Part shown: piece by piece, positions 8,949 through 19,000 of the stretch | How the letters are laid out: each line of letters begins with the position of its first letter | Position numbering within the stretch: position 1 is the first letter of the stretch | DNA from: Grimontia celer | GTDB taxonomy: Bacteria > Pseudomonadota > Gammaproteobacteria > Enterobacterales > Vibrionaceae | Direction: 5' to 3' | DNA: 64,000 bases | Assembly: GCF_900055185.1 (NCBI RefSeq) | Contig: NZ_FIZX01000002.1 | Span: 314,586 to 378,585, forward strand | Translations under genes and position numbers: made by a program | Notes under the pieces: generated by a model | Databases searched by the model: none | What the model saw: the letters and a program-made list of their open reading frames with translations, nothing else | Told to the model about the DNA's origin: nothing

Positions 8949-9878
8949 ATGAGCAAAGTGTGGTTAACGGGAGATGCGGTCGTTGATTTGATCCCCGATA
9001 CGGAAATGACTTATCTGAAATGCCCCGGCGGCGCACCTGCCAATGTGGCGGTTGCTGTGGCAAGGCTAGATGGGAACGTGGGATTCTTTGGCCGTGTTGG
9101 AAACGATCCTTTTGGTCGTTTTCTGGCGCAAACGCTGGAAAATGAAAAGGTAGACGTTGGCCACCTCGTTTTGGATGAAGACAAGCGCACTTCAACCGTG
9201 GTGGTGGATTTGGATGACAGCGGCGAGCGCAGTTTCACCTTTATGGTGAAGCCGAGTGCTGACCAGTTCATGCTGCCAGAAGATATCCCTTCCTTTGGCA
9301 CGGGAGACTGGTTACATACCTGTTCTATCGCCCTTGCTAATGAGCCGACACGCGGCAGCACTTTTGAGGCAATGACACGTATTAAAGCGGCTGGCGGCTT
9401 CGTCAGTTTCGACCCTAACCTGCGCGATGAGGTTTGGCAAAACCAAGCTGAGATAATTCCCGTTGTCATGCGTGCTGTTGCTATGGCGGATGTGGTGAAA
9501 TTCTCGGATGATGAATTGTTGTTCCTGACCCAGAAAAGTGAGCTGGAAGAAGCTTTGGCCGATGTGAAAGCGCTCGGCGTTCCGATGATTCTTATCACTC
9601 AGGGTAAAGAGGGTGCTTGGTTGGTGATGGATGATGTTCAATCGCTTGTCACCGGAAAAGTCGTGAGCCCGGTTGATACCACAGGAGCGGGGGATGCGTT
9701 TGTGGGGGGCTTGCTGGGGTATCTTTGCCGTCTTTCCGGTGATAGCTGGAAACACGCAGAAATGGCAAAAGAGGCGGTGATCTGGGCAAATGCCTGTGGT
9801 GCATTAGCGACCACACAAAAAGGTGCGATGACCGCACTGCCAGACTTAGCGAGCCTTCAGGCTTTTATCGACAATTAA
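8949..9878 (+). CDS. PfkB-family carbohydrate kinase, probably fructokinase
   Basis: This 309-residue cytosolic kinase would phosphorylate a sugar with ATP. The ribokinase fold is clear: N-terminal G-D-A-V-V-D-L-I-P, sugar-site G-G-A-P-A-N-V-A-V-A, PfkB signature 1 near V-G-N-D-P-F-G-R-F, and signature 2 D-T-T-G-A-G-D-A-F with catalytic base D249. The sequence is closest in pattern to bacterial fructokinases (ScrK/CscK type), but no sugar transporter or hydrolase gene is adjacent, so the substrate is uncertain. ATG 8949 is preferred to the adjacent TTG 8946; GGGTGAGAG precedes it. The stop codon directly abuts the stop of the convergent sensor kinase gene with no intervening base. Confidence 0.9.
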   Translation: MSKVWLTGDAVVDLIPDTEMTYLKCPGGAPANVAVAVARLDGNVGFFGRVGNDPFGRFLAQTLENEKVDVGHLVLDEDKRTSTVVVDLDDSGERSFTFMVKPSADQFMLPEDIPSFGTGDWLHTCSIALANEPTRGSTFEAMTRIKAAGGFVSFDPNLRDEVWQNQAEIIPVVMRAVAMADVVKFSDDELLFLTQKSELEEALADVKALGVPMILITQGKEGAWLVMDDVQSLVTGKVVSPVDTTGAGDAFVGGLLGYLCRLSGDSWKHAEMAKEAVIWANACGALATTQKGAMTALPDLASLQAFIDN

Positions 9879-12509
9879 TCATGTTTTTTCTGCTTCGGCT
9901 CTGAAAGCAGCGGCTTGGTTCAAAGCGTCAATCAGATCAGCGCGCTTTAGGGGCTTGGTGAGGTAATTATCCATGCCCGCGCTGATTGCCCGTTCAAAAT
10001 CTTCTTTTCCGGCGTGTGCCGATAGCCCAATGATGTAAAGCGGCGGTACGTCGTGTTCCTTTTCAAACTGGCGAAGTTGGGTGGTGAGCTCATACCCGTC
10101 GATGTTGGGCATGGAGATGTCCGTAATCAGTATTTGAAATAGATTCTTTTTGTAGTGAGAAAGAGCTTCAGCACCACTTTTGAGGTAAGTGACATTATCC
10201 GCTATACCAGTCAGAAATATTTTGGTCACTTCACGGTTGTAATCAATGTCGTCCACTACGGCGATAGGAATCGAAGCCAAATTTTCACTTTCCTGTTGAG
10301 ATTCTTTTACCGCTGATCTCGCTGATGAAGGCTCAATCATTAAAGACAATTGAAGCTCTTGTAGCAACTGGTTCATACGCAGGGGACGGACTATCAGTCT
10401 TTGCTCAGAGCCCTTTGAGCCAGAATGGATATCAGCGAGATTAGGGATAACACCAACCCAAGGGCAATAGGGCTCAGGAGAAAGATCGTTTTCTTCTGAT
10501 GCCAGGACGATTGCGGCGTCAAAGTTGGTTTTAGATTCACATAGCACGTCCAGTGTAGTGAGGTAAGTCAGCTTTGCCTGCCAAAAGGCAACATAACGGT
10601 CAATCAAAGGCCTGTGTAAAGGGTCGGCATTAATCACCGCAATATGTTTACCATTGAGCGCGCCTTCCGTGCTTTCCATTTCTTCAAAGGTGGGCAAAGT
10701 CAGAGAGAAAGAGAACTTACTCCCTGTGCCGAATTCAGATTCGACCTCAAGTTTTGAACCAAAGAGATCGAGCAGGTTTTTGGTGATAGAGAGTCCAAGA
10801 CCAGTCCCTTCATAGCGACGGGTGGTAGAGCTATCAACCTGCTTAAAGGCTTTGGTGACATCTTCTATTTTGTCGTCCTCTATACCTATACCTGTGTCTT
10901 CAATTGAAATGGTGTACGTAGTGCTGTGGCTATCTTGGAGATACTGTCCACGCATCAATACCCGGATATAGCCGTGTTCTGTGAACTTAACGGCGTTGCT
11001 TAGAAGGTTGTTGAGCACTTGTCGCAGGCGAAGCTCATCGCTTTCCACTTCGGTATTCAATTCAGGTGGAATATCGATAACGACCAGCAGATCTTTGCGC
11101 GCAGCGGCAACGGCGGCAAGAGATGCAGCTTCTTCAACGGTATCGGTTAAGCTGAATCGCTCCGAATCCAGCTTCAGTTTCTTCGCCTCCAGTTTGGAGA
11201 AATCGAGAATATCATTGATAAGCTGCAACAGGTCTTTGGCGGACGAATTGATAATGCCTGCAAAGCCTGCCTGCTCTTTGGTTAGTGACGATTCTTTGAG
11301 CATTTCAGACATACCGATGATGCCATTCATCGGAGTGCGGATTTCATGGCTCATGTTCGCCAGAAATTGGGATTTTGCCTCTGTTGCATTTTGGGCGGCG
11401 GTTGCTGCTTGTTTGAGCATTTTCTCGAATTCGTGGCGTTCGCTGGCATCTCTAACGATAAAGACATAGCGGTCTTTGATACCTGCGGTATTGAATATAG
11501 GGAAGATGGTGATTTCTGTGTGTATAACCTCTCCGGTTCGGGAAAGGCACTCAGTACGTACCGATAGCCTCTCACCTTTATCCATGGCGTCACGAAGCTG
11601 ATAGACTTCTATCTCTGATGTCTGGTCACCAAATAGAAGAACTTGAAAATCTTTGTCGCAGGTTTCGTTGCCTTTGTAGCCCAACATTTGATTCAAGGCC
11701 TCGTTCGACAAAGAGACATAGCCGCCGAGATCAGTGATCAAGTAAGCCTCATGAGATTGCTCGACAATCTCCGCCAGCATCTTGTTTTGCACCGCGAGTT
11801 GCTTAAACCGGTTTTTCTCTCGCGAAAGCTCTTCATAGGTGTGTGAAAGCGCAACTGACATGTCATTGAAAGCATTAGCGACTTGAGCAACTTCATCTTT
11901 GCCTTTTACGGGAACCGTTTCTCCCGGGCCGTTTTTCTGAATCTTTAACGCACCTTCCTGAAGGGTGAGAAGTTGTTTAGTAAGTAGTGACCCAAACGCA
12001 AGGGAAAACAACGCAACCAGCACCATTTCGAGAGCAGCAATGAACACTGCATATTTTTGGGCATCCTGAATCAACTGGCTAAACGCGCTGACATCCAGCC
12101 CTATCTCAATGTTGCCAACAAGGTAATCGTCGATCACGACAGTGTGTCGAATGTCGTAAATGCGGTCATCGGCATCAGAGGGAGCCTGTTCGTAATTGGG
12201 AGGAACAGCGCCTTCATTGAGTGTGTTGGATTCAGCTAATATCTGACCTTGATCATCCATAATGCGGATGTAAGCAATATCGCCATCGCGGATGGCTTCC
12301 TGTGTAAAAGCACGGAGGTTGGCGAGGTCAGTAGAGATGATGGCGTCACGCACCGCAATCGCGAAAGTCTCTGATAACCTTTCGCCGTTGGTAATAATTT
12401 GCTGCTCGTTGGAATCCCTAAGCCAGCTAATACCAGACACAATCAACACCGCGAGCAAGATCAGCTCGATAAGTGCGATGCCTAGTATTGTCTTTAGGCG
12501 AAACGTCAT
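9879..12509 (-). CDS. Membrane-bound hybrid sensor histidine kinase
   Basis: The 876-residue inner-membrane kinase shows, in order: TM1 (about 8-28), a periplasmic sensor domain (about 30-160), TM2 (about 163-185), HAMP, PAS (about 250-365, Q-S-H-E-A-Y-L-I-T-D), HisKA with H388 in M-S-H-E-I-R-T-P-M, and an HATPase domain (N-box N-L-L-S-N-A-V-K-F, G-box D-T-G-I-G-I). A degenerate receiver-like region follows (about 640-740), then an intact receiver with D797 (L-I-T-D-I-S-M-P). There is no C-terminal HPt, so a separate phosphotransfer protein is needed. The gene for a PhnD-like binding protein sits 21 bp upstream in the same direction, which suggests that protein presents a ligand to the periplasmic domain. 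The response regulator is not nearby. Confidence 0.93.
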   Translation of the reverse strand: MTFRLKTILGIALIELILLAVLIVSGISWLRDSNEQQIITNGERLSETFAIAVRDAIISTDLANLRAFTQEAIRDGDIAYIRIMDDQGQILAESNTLNEGAVPPNYEQAPSDADDRIYDIRHTVVIDDYLVGNIEIGLDVSAFSQLIQDAQKYAVFIAALEMVLVALFSLAFGSLLTKQLLTLQEGALKIQKNGPGETVPVKGKDEVAQVANAFNDMSVALSHTYEELSREKNRFKQLAVQNKMLAEIVEQSHEAYLITDLGGYVSLSNEALNQMLGYKGNETCDKDFQVLLFGDQTSEIEVYQLRDAMDKGERLSVRTECLSRTGEVIHTEITIFPIFNTAGIKDRYVFIVRDASERHEFEKMLKQAATAAQNATEAKSQFLANMSHEIRTPMNGIIGMSEMLKESSLTKEQAGFAGIINSSAKDLLQLINDILDFSKLEAKKLKLDSERFSLTDTVEEAASLAAVAAARKDLLVVIDIPPELNTEVESDELRLRQVLNNLLSNAVKFTEHGYIRVLMRGQYLQDSHSTTYTISIEDTGIGIEDDKIEDVTKAFKQVDSSTTRRYEGTGLGLSITKNLLDLFGSKLEVESEFGTGSKFSFSLTLPTFEEMESTEGALNGKHIAVINADPLHRPLIDRYVAFWQAKLTYLTTLDVLCESKTNFDAAIVLASEENDLSPEPYCPWVGVIPNLADIHSGSKGSEQRLIVRPLRMNQLLQELQLSLMIEPSSARSAVKESQQESENLASIPIAVVDDIDYNREVTKIFLTGIADNVTYLKSGAEALSHYKKNLFQILITDISMPNIDGYELTTQLRQFEKEHDVPPLYIIGLSAHAGKEDFERAISAGMDNYLTKPLKRADLIDALNQAAAFRAEAEKT

Positions 12510-12530
12510 CGAATTCCAGCCTTTCTAGCG

Positions 12531-13406
12531 TTATTTGGGTTGAATCACCGAGATGTTAAGTGCACGAACGTCGTCCCATGCTTCATCACCCGCACTCTGG
12601 AAGCCTTTGATGTTGAGTTTCTTGAGGGCTTCTTTCCCTTCCGGGGTGTCATCCAGTGCGACAAATGCGGCACGCAGTCGGCGATGCTCATCTTCTGATA
12701 GTGACGGATGAGTCGCGATAGCATGAGGCGTATAACCTTCTGTGGTGTAAAGCACTTTCAGGTTGTCTTTGGCGTTAGGTGGCGCAGCACCCAAAGTGCG
12801 GACAATACCACCGCCTGCCTCGAACAGGCCATCGGCAACGCCGAGATAGGAAGAGTCGTGTGAACCGACGTAGTTCGGTTCAAACTGGATGCCTTTGTTC
12901 TTGAGAGTGGCCTGAGTGAGCAAAGTTGCAGCAAAGGCTGCCGGGGCAGGGAAAGCAAGGCTTTTGCCATCAAGCTCTTCAAGCGTTTTAACGGGAGAGC
13001 TTTCCCTAACCACCAAAATGCCCTTTATGCGTTTGTCTTTTGCATGTGCAACGGCTTTGTAGCCAGGAGATTCGTTAAAAACGGTAAAGTGGTAAGGGTT
13101 CATGTAGGCAATGTCATATTGCCCCTCAGCCAGGCGCTTTTCGAACTCGGGAATATTTGGTGCAGTCGCAAACCGGATTTTAAGCCCTGACAACTCGCTG
13201 ATGGCTTTCATCACCGGGCTCCAGTTGCGGATAAGCTTGGCGGAAGACTGCTGCGGCACAATTCCAAACACCAAAGGGTGAGAGCCATCATCATGCTTCC
13301 CGGCATGAGCATGTACGTTCACTGTGGTGAGCAGAAAACCACTGCACAGAATAACGACTGATGCGATAGTAAGCTTACGTAAAGTCCAGTTACCTATTGA
13401 TCTCAT
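12531..13406 (-). CDS. PhnD-like periplasmic substrate-binding protein
   Basis: A 291-residue exported protein with a signal peptide (L-R-K-L-T-I-A-S-V-V-I-L, cleavage near A-H-A). The body is the phosphate/phosphite/phosphonate-binding PhnD fold: F-G-I-V-P-Q-Q-S, the E-F-E-K-R-L-A-E-G-Q-Y-D-I-A-Y-M-N-P motif, and V-G-S-H-D-S-S-Y-L-G-V. PhnD proteins usually serve ABC importers, but no permease or ATPase gene is present. A hybrid sensor kinase follows 21 bp later, so a sensing role (as in TorT/TorS or LuxP/LuxQ) is the better guess. ATG 13406 has AGGGAA about ten bases upstream; the longer GTG start at 13427 has no ribosome site. The ligand cannot be told from sequence. Confidence 0.88.
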   Translation of the reverse strand: MRSIGNWTLRKLTIASVVILCSGFLLTTVNVHAHAGKHDDGSHPLVFGIVPQQSSAKLIRNWSPVMKAISELSGLKIRFATAPNIPEFEKRLAEGQYDIAYMNPYHFTVFNESPGYKAVAHAKDKRIKGILVVRESSPVKTLEELDGKSLAFPAPAAFAATLLTQATLKNKGIQFEPNYVGSHDSSYLGVADGLFEAGGGIVRTLGAAPPNAKDNLKVLYTTEGYTPHAIATHPSLSEDEHRRLRAAFVALDDTPEGKEALKKLNIKGFQSAGDEAWDDVRALNISVIQPK

Positions 13407-13653
13407 TGCGAATATTTCCCTATTCACTGACTGTCAGATAACTATAGTACAGTGTCTCATATTTGCGTCACTGAAGAGATGGAGAGAAAAGGAAGTGCAC
13501 AATTTTGGTGCAAAAACAGTGTATAGAGACCACTAAATCCAGCCGCGCAACCGCTGCAATTCATGGGGAACTGAGGTAACCTTGTCAGTTCGAATTTTGA
13601 AGATATCCAGCATCCTGTTTCTGGGTACATTTGCGGTTGAATAGGGAGAGTTC

Positions 13654-14841
13654 ATGTCATCAGGAAAACTGAATACCACGCTGGTATCTGCGGGTCGTAA
13701 ATCCGCCTACTGCAAAGGCAGCGTAAACAGCGTGATTCAGCGCGCTTCATCGATTGTATTCGATTCTGTTGAACAGAAAAAAGTTGCGACCAAACATCGC
13801 GGAGAACGCGAACTGTTTTATGGTCGCCGTGGCACACTGACACATTTTGCTTTTCAGGATGCAATGACGGAGCTCGAGGGCGGCGCGGGTTGTGTGCTTT
13901 ATCCTTGCGGCGCAGCGGCGATCGCTAACAGCATTCTTTCCTTTGTAAAAACCGGCGATCACGTTCTGATGACGGGCGGCGCTTATGAACCTACCCAAGC
14001 GTTTTGTAACACCATCCTAGCCGATATGGGCATCTCCACCACTTACTATGATCCGATGAACGGTGCCGAAATCGGTACGTTGGTAAAACCGGAAACGTCT
14101 GTGGTTTTCCTTGAGTCCCCAAGCTCTATCACTATGGAAGTGCCAGACATTCCTGCCATTGTAAAAGCAGTGCGTGCGGTGAATCCTGAAGTGGTGATCA
14201 TGATTGATAACACCTGGGCGGCAGGCATCCTGTTCAAAGCGTTGGAGCATGATATTGATATTTCCATTCAGGCGGGCACCAAATACATTGTTGGCCACTC
14301 AGATGCCATGATTGGTACCGCGGTCGCCAACGGGCGTACCTGGGAACGCCTTCGCGAGCGTTCATACCTGATGGGGCAAATGGTGGATGCAGACACCGCT
14401 TACATGGCATCCCGTGGCCTGCGAACTTTGGGTGTTCGTCTCAAGCAGCATCAGGAAAACAGCATCGCGGTAGCTCAATGGTTGAGCGCTCGCCCTGAAG
14501 TGGCGCGAGTGAACCACCCAGCATTGCCTGAAAGTGCGGGTCACGAAAACTACCAGCGTGATTTCAGTGGTAGTTGTGGTCTTTTCTCTTTCGTCCTGAA
14601 AGAGCGGCTCACTGAGGAGCAGGTGGCGAATTATCTTGATAACTTTACCCACTTTAGCATGGCCTATTCGTGGGGCGGCTACGAGTCTCTGGTACTGGCA
14701 AATCAGCCGGAAGACCTAAATGCCATTCGTCCCGTTGGCCCGGTTGATTTCAGCGGCACCTTGGTGCGTCTGCACATTGGTCTGGAGGATGTGGAAGACC
14801 TGATTGCGGATTTGGAAGCAGGTTTCGAACGCTTGAAGTAA
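13654..14841 (+). CDS. metC: Cystathionine beta-lyase
   Basis: This PLP enzyme splits cystathionine into homocysteine, pyruvate and ammonia in methionine synthesis. At 395 residues it matches the family. The Schiff-base lysine is K210 ([12 protein letters not shown]), the same number as in E. coli MetC. The PLP phosphate loop [10 protein letters not shown] and cofactor-contact aspartate (M-I-D-N-T-W) are present. The active-site tyrosine lies in E-L-F-Y-G-R-R-G-T. The S-W-G-G-Y-E-S-L motif near the end is typical of MetC. It is a single-gene unit with AGGGAG before ATG 13654 and a terminator after it. Confidence 0.95.
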   Translation: MSSGKLNTTLVSAGRKSAYCKGSVNSVIQRASSIVFDSVEQKKVATKHRGERELFYGRRGTLTHFAFQDAMTELEGGAGCVLYPCGAAAIANSILSFVKTGDHVLMTGGAYEPTQAFCNTILADMGISTTYYDPMNGAEIGTLVKPETSVVFLESPSSITMEVPDIPAIVKAVRAVNPEVVIMIDNTWAAGILFKALEHDIDISIQAGTKYIVGHSDAMIGTAVANGRTWERLRERSYLMGQMVDADTAYMASRGLRTLGVRLKQHQENSIAVAQWLSARPEVARVNHPALPESAGHENYQRDFSGSCGLFSFVLKERLTEEQVANYLDNFTHFSMAYSWGGYESLVLANQPEDLNAIRPVGPVDFSGTLVRLHIGLEDVEDLIADLEAGFERLK

Positions 14842-14860
14842 ATTGGCTTCGACAAGACAT

Positions 14861-14888
14861 AAAAACGGCGCATTAAGCGCCGTTTTTT
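14861..14888. terminator. Bidirectional terminator between metC and the ABM gene
   Basis: The stem AAAACGGCGC / GCGCCGTTTT has an ATTAA-type loop, A residues on the left and T residues on the right. It can end metC on the plus strand and the ABM-domain gene on the minus strand. Confidence 0.88.
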
Positions 14889-14892
14889 GTTT

Positions 14893-15195
14893 CTAGCCTT
14901 TCAAGCTGGGCACAGATTCATAGTGCTCAACCGTGGGGAAGGGATCATAGAAGTGATGCAGTAAGGCTTTCCACTCTAGATACCCTTCGGATTGCCGGAA
15001 TCCCTCTGTATGATCGTCCAGTGTTTCCCAGTTCACCAGCAGTAGGTAACGGTTTTCCTTTTCCATGCATTTACGCACTTCATGGCTGATGTAACCCTTC
15101 TGCGCTGCGATAATGGACTGCGCTTTGGCGAATGCGGTTTCGAATTCCATTTCCTGTCCGGGAATGACATTTAATATCGCAACTTCCAGAATCAT
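14893..15195 (-). CDS. ABM-domain (antibiotic biosynthesis monooxygenase-like) protein
   Basis: A 100-residue single-domain dimeric alpha-beta barrel protein. It shows the usual pattern: V-I-P-G-Q-E-M-E-F-E-T-A-F, then G-Y-I-S-H-E-V, L-L-L-V-N-W-E-T-L-D-D-H, and a late H-H-F-Y-D-P-F-P. Relatives include YgiN-like quinol monooxygenases and heme-degrading enzymes, but the name does not prove activity. It lies 34 bp downstream of the DsbA-like lipoprotein gene in the same direction, so the two are probably co-transcribed. Confidence 0.85.
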   Translation of the reverse strand: MILEVAILNVIPGQEMEFETAFAKAQSIIAAQKGYISHEVRKCMEKENRYLLLVNWETLDDHTEGFRQSEGYLEWKALLHHFYDPFPTVEHYESVPSLKG

Positions 15196-15229
15196 CTTCG
15201 TTCCTTGAATGTAAACATTTAGTCAGCGA

Positions 15230-15847
15230 TTACTGTTCTTTCGCCATCAGCATTTTCAATGTGTCAGCCAGCTCTTCTGCACTTTGGTGTGCGCTGGTGT
15301 TAACCACATATTTGCCGTTTACCATGAATGTCGGCACTGAGGTAATCTCGGCCTGAACCGTGATTTGGTCTGCGCGTTCCATATCTGCAAACAATGCTTC
15401 CTGTTGAGTTTCGGTCATATCAAAAGGACTGATGAGGTTGTATTGCGCAAACAATGCACTGAGGATCGCACGGTTCTTGTCTGCGTCTTCAGACTGGTCT
15501 TCCTGAACAAACTTAAAAAGCGCTTCAGTCAGTCCCGCTGGTGGCGTGCCGTCGACTTGGCTCATCGCGGAATAGTAGATCATGGCGGCGAACGTCGCGC
15601 TTTCGTTGAAGGTCACATGAGCTTTGCCGATTTTGACGCCTGCAGCGTCTTCAATGGCTGGAATAGCAGCTTCCATCGAGCGGCAGTGACCGCAAGAGAG
15701 ACTAAATACTTCGGTGACCGCTGGTAGATTTTCTACCGTGACTGGTGCTTTCAGTGTGGTGTATTTTTCGCTTTGTGGCGCTTCATCACTGCATGCGGTT
15801 AATGCCAGCGCAGCAATTAATGGGAGAAAAAAACGCTTCAGGTTCAT
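15230..15847 (-). CDS. DsbA-like thiol:disulfide lipoprotein with CGHC active site
   Basis: This 205-residue protein has a lipoprotein signal with lipobox L-T-A-C19, so it should be anchored to a membrane facing the periplasm. The thioredoxin-like fold with the DsbA helical insert carries the redox pair C52-G-H-C55. Classical DsbA uses C-P-H-C; C-G-H-C is typical of protein disulfide isomerases. The cis-proline loop T-S-V-P-T-F and the following M-V-N-G-K-Y-V-V are as in the DsbA/DsbG group. A role in oxidizing or shuffling disulfides of exported proteins is likely. The palindromic element copy 2 lies just upstream. Confidence 0.88.
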   Translation of the reverse strand: MNLKRFFLPLIAALALTACSDEAPQSEKYTTLKAPVTVENLPAVTEVFSLSCGHCRSMEAAIPAIEDAAGVKIGKAHVTFNESATFAAMIYYSAMSQVDGTPPAGLTEALFKFVQEDQSEDADKNRAILSALFAQYNLISPFDMTETQQEALFADMERADQITVQAEITSVPTFMVNGKYVVNTSAHQSAEELADTLKMLMAKEQ

Positions 15848-15912
15848 AAAACAAAATCACTATTTTTAAGCGAATCCAAGTTCGCGATGGGTGTATTTTT
15901 AGAAGGACGAGT

Positions 15913-15970
15913 ATATACCCAAACGACCTGAAGATGCAGAACTCAGCGAGTTTAGGTTGTTTGGATATGT
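15913..15970. repeat. Intergenic palindromic element, copy 2
   Basis: An imperfect inverted repeat: ATATACCCAAACGACCTGAA pairs with TTTAGGTTGTTTGGATATGT around a central stretch of about 18 bases. It lies between the start of the DsbA-like gene and the terminator of the giant adhesin gene. Confidence 0.85.
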
Positions 15971-15992
15971 CTCAATCTACTGAATTTGAGAC

Positions 15993-16021
15993 AAAAAAAT
16001 GCCAGCCGGAGGACGGCTGGC
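15993..16021 (-). terminator. Terminator of the giant adhesin gene
   Basis: Read on the minus strand, the stem GCCAGCCG / CGGCTGGC with a five-base loop is followed by seven T. It begins about 33 bp after the adhesin stop codon. Confidence 0.9.
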
Positions 16022-16053
16022 AATGAGCGCTAGGCTCTTGGGCTTCTTGTTAT

Positions 16054-19000
16054 TTAGTCAACAATCATCTTGCTCTGCATAATCATCGCATCAATAACCG
16101 AAGAGCTGATTTGCTCGGAGGTCATGCCGGTAATGTCGACGCTGTAAGCGTCAGCCATGTCCTCGACACTCATGTTGTCGAACACTACCTGCTGATCTAC
16201 GTTGCCGTCGCCTTGAGAAGAAATATTGAGCATAGCGTGACCTTCTCCGTCGTCACTGAACGATAGATATTCTCCCAGTGAATCTGTAGTTTCGTTGTTC
16301 AAAAGGTCGGAAAGGTTAATGGCGTCTTGTTGAGCATCGAAATCGGCAATGTGGTCAACTGCAGGTTCATTGACCGTGCCTTGGTCGCCACGCAAGAAGG
16401 CATAAGTATCTGAGCCATCACCACCTACCAGTAGGTCGTTGCCCTGACCACCAAAGAGCAGGTCATCACCAAGACCGCCATCGATAATGTCATTCCCCGC
16501 ATTGCCGTAAATGACATCATCACCACCGTTGCCGAGTAACACGTCCACTTCACTACTACCTGCTATGCGATCATTACCATCACTACCAGAGAAGGTAACG
16601 TCATCAAGGGCAATAACATCATCCAGCGCATCGCTAACGCCGTTTAGCGACGCGTTAGTCACTGCTGTTTCCGAGCCTCCAATGGTGACATTGACCTGCG
16701 TTTGCATGCCATTTGTGGCGGTGAGGGTAATCACCTCAGCCACAGTGTCGCTTTCACCCAAAGCTGGCGTAGAGTGGGGATCGAGCGTGTAAGTCCAAAC
16801 CCCATCAGCCAATACGAGTGAGCCATATTGACCATTCACTGTGGTATCTGCGAACTCTGGTTGTGAACCATTTACATCCAGATCTACCATTGACAGCACG
16901 CCAGTGGCTTCCAGAGAAGCGCCGGAGAAGTCAGTGAAGTCAGAGTAAGACATTGAACGAGGCTGATTAGGCGTATCACGCAGGTAATCCATGGTGAGTC
17001 CTGGAGTGATTTGTGGGCCATCAATTTGCACAATCACGCGGCCTTGCTCATTGGAGTCATATTTAAAGCCACCGTCACCATCAAGATCCACATCGAACAC
17101 GGCGAAGGAGTAAATGTTCCCTGCTGAGTCTTGATAATCGAGTTGATAGTCGTAGGTAGCGGTATATTGAACACCATTGATCTCTACTTTTTGACTCGAG
17201 TCCTGAACGTACTCATTTCGGTAGTTGTCGCCGTCAACCGTGGCGTCGTTGTCATAGAAACGGATGGTTGAGCCTGAGTCATTGAACTGGAATGTCGGCT
17301 CGTTACCGTAGTACTGCATGTCGCCGCCTGAGAAGGTGTAACCCTCATTGAGGACGAATGCATTGCCAATATCCACAAATTCACTGGTGACCGAATCCGG
17401 TGCCACAATGGATGCAGTGTTGGTGCCGACCACGAACGGGTCATCATTGGTTCCTGTAATGGAAACATTAATGTTTTGCACCGTGCCGTCCGTTGCCGTC
17501 AGCGTGATGGTGTCGGTGACATAGTCGGAGCTGGAAAGGACTTCCGCTTTCACGTCATCTAGCTCGTAAGTCCAGACACCGTCGGTTAACGTGAGTGTGC
17601 CATAGTCCCCCTGAATCGTGGTGTTTAGGAACTCTGGCGTATCGTCAGCATCTGGATCGCTAATGGCAATATTTCCACTAACAGTGACTTTGTCTCCATA
17701 ATCGCCTTCGGTCACCGCACCACTGAATACGCCAGTAACAATTGGTGCATCATCTGTACCCTGGATAGCAATTACAATCTCATGTTGTCCGCCTTCAGAG
17801 TCAGTAATGACGATGGTTTCCAGAGTCTCTTCATCAACTTGCTGTGCTTTGCTTTCATCGAAGGTGTAGGTCCAGTTACCGTTGGTCAGCACAAGCGTAC
17901 CGAACTCACCTTGAACGGTGGTGTTCGGAAGAGTTGGTGTGTCGCCGCTATCAACATCTGATACGCCGATTGAGCCGCTGGCTGAGATAGGCTGGTCTTG
18001 TTGCTGCGTCGCGGTGACATAGAAAACGACGTCGTTGTAATCGCGATCGCCTCCACCCACAATATCTTCCCAGGCTGAATACGTACCGGAATTGGACTCG
18101 TAATCGTAGTTGCTTCCGTTTTTCGAGGATTCCGAGACAAACGTAGTACCAGATGCGCTTCCTTGGTATGCGGTGACACCGCCGCTGCCAAAGCTGAGAC
18201 TGACACTGCCTACATTGAAGCCTTTACTGTCTCCATCCGGGATCATGAATAGACCGACTTTCTCACCACCCGATGTGTTGATGTTTACGCTTGAATTGTT
18301 CACCGAATGGGCGTTGTCGAAAATGATCGCTGAGCGGATAACATTACCGTTACCGTCCATCACGTAGTAACCCACGCTATTACTGTAAGCCGCGCTTGAA
18401 GTAATGTTGCTCACATTGAGGTAAAGGTTGTCACCTTCACCGACATCCCAGGTACCATCAGAGCCACGGTTAATGGTGACGTTTTCCGACGTTGAAGAAG
18501 TATCAGAGATGGTTGCTGTGGTGTCTCCCGTCAGGGTAGCAGCATCATCGCTACCAGTGATGTTCACCACAACCTCTTGTGTGGAACCGTCTGAAGCCGT
18601 CACAGTGAAGGTATCTGTCACATTCTGGCCTTCGTTGAGACTATCCGCCTTGCTGTTGTCGAGCGTATATGTCCATTCGCCGTCAACAAGTGAGAGTGAG
18701 CCATAGGTTCCCGATTGATTGCTGTCCGGAATTGTGACGTTGTCACTATCAGTATCGCTTACCGAGAGTTTGCCACTGGTTGTTATCACGTCACCCGCAT
18801 CACCTTCGGTCACGCTGCCGGAAGTCGTACCTGAGATGAACGACGCGTCATCAGCGCCTGTCACTGTGATTACGATGTCCTGAGTGGTGCCATCAGTCGC
18901 TGTCAGTGTGATGACATCCTCAACTTGCTGCCCTTCACTGAGCGATTGTGCCGCATCACTCAAAGTGTAAGTCCACTCACCATCAACCAAGGATAGTGCG

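Noticed and set aside
10981-11469. A 162-residue plus-strand open frame inside the sensor kinase gene
   Set aside because: Antisense shadow over the HisKA/HATPase region, Ser/Arg-rich, without domain similarity.
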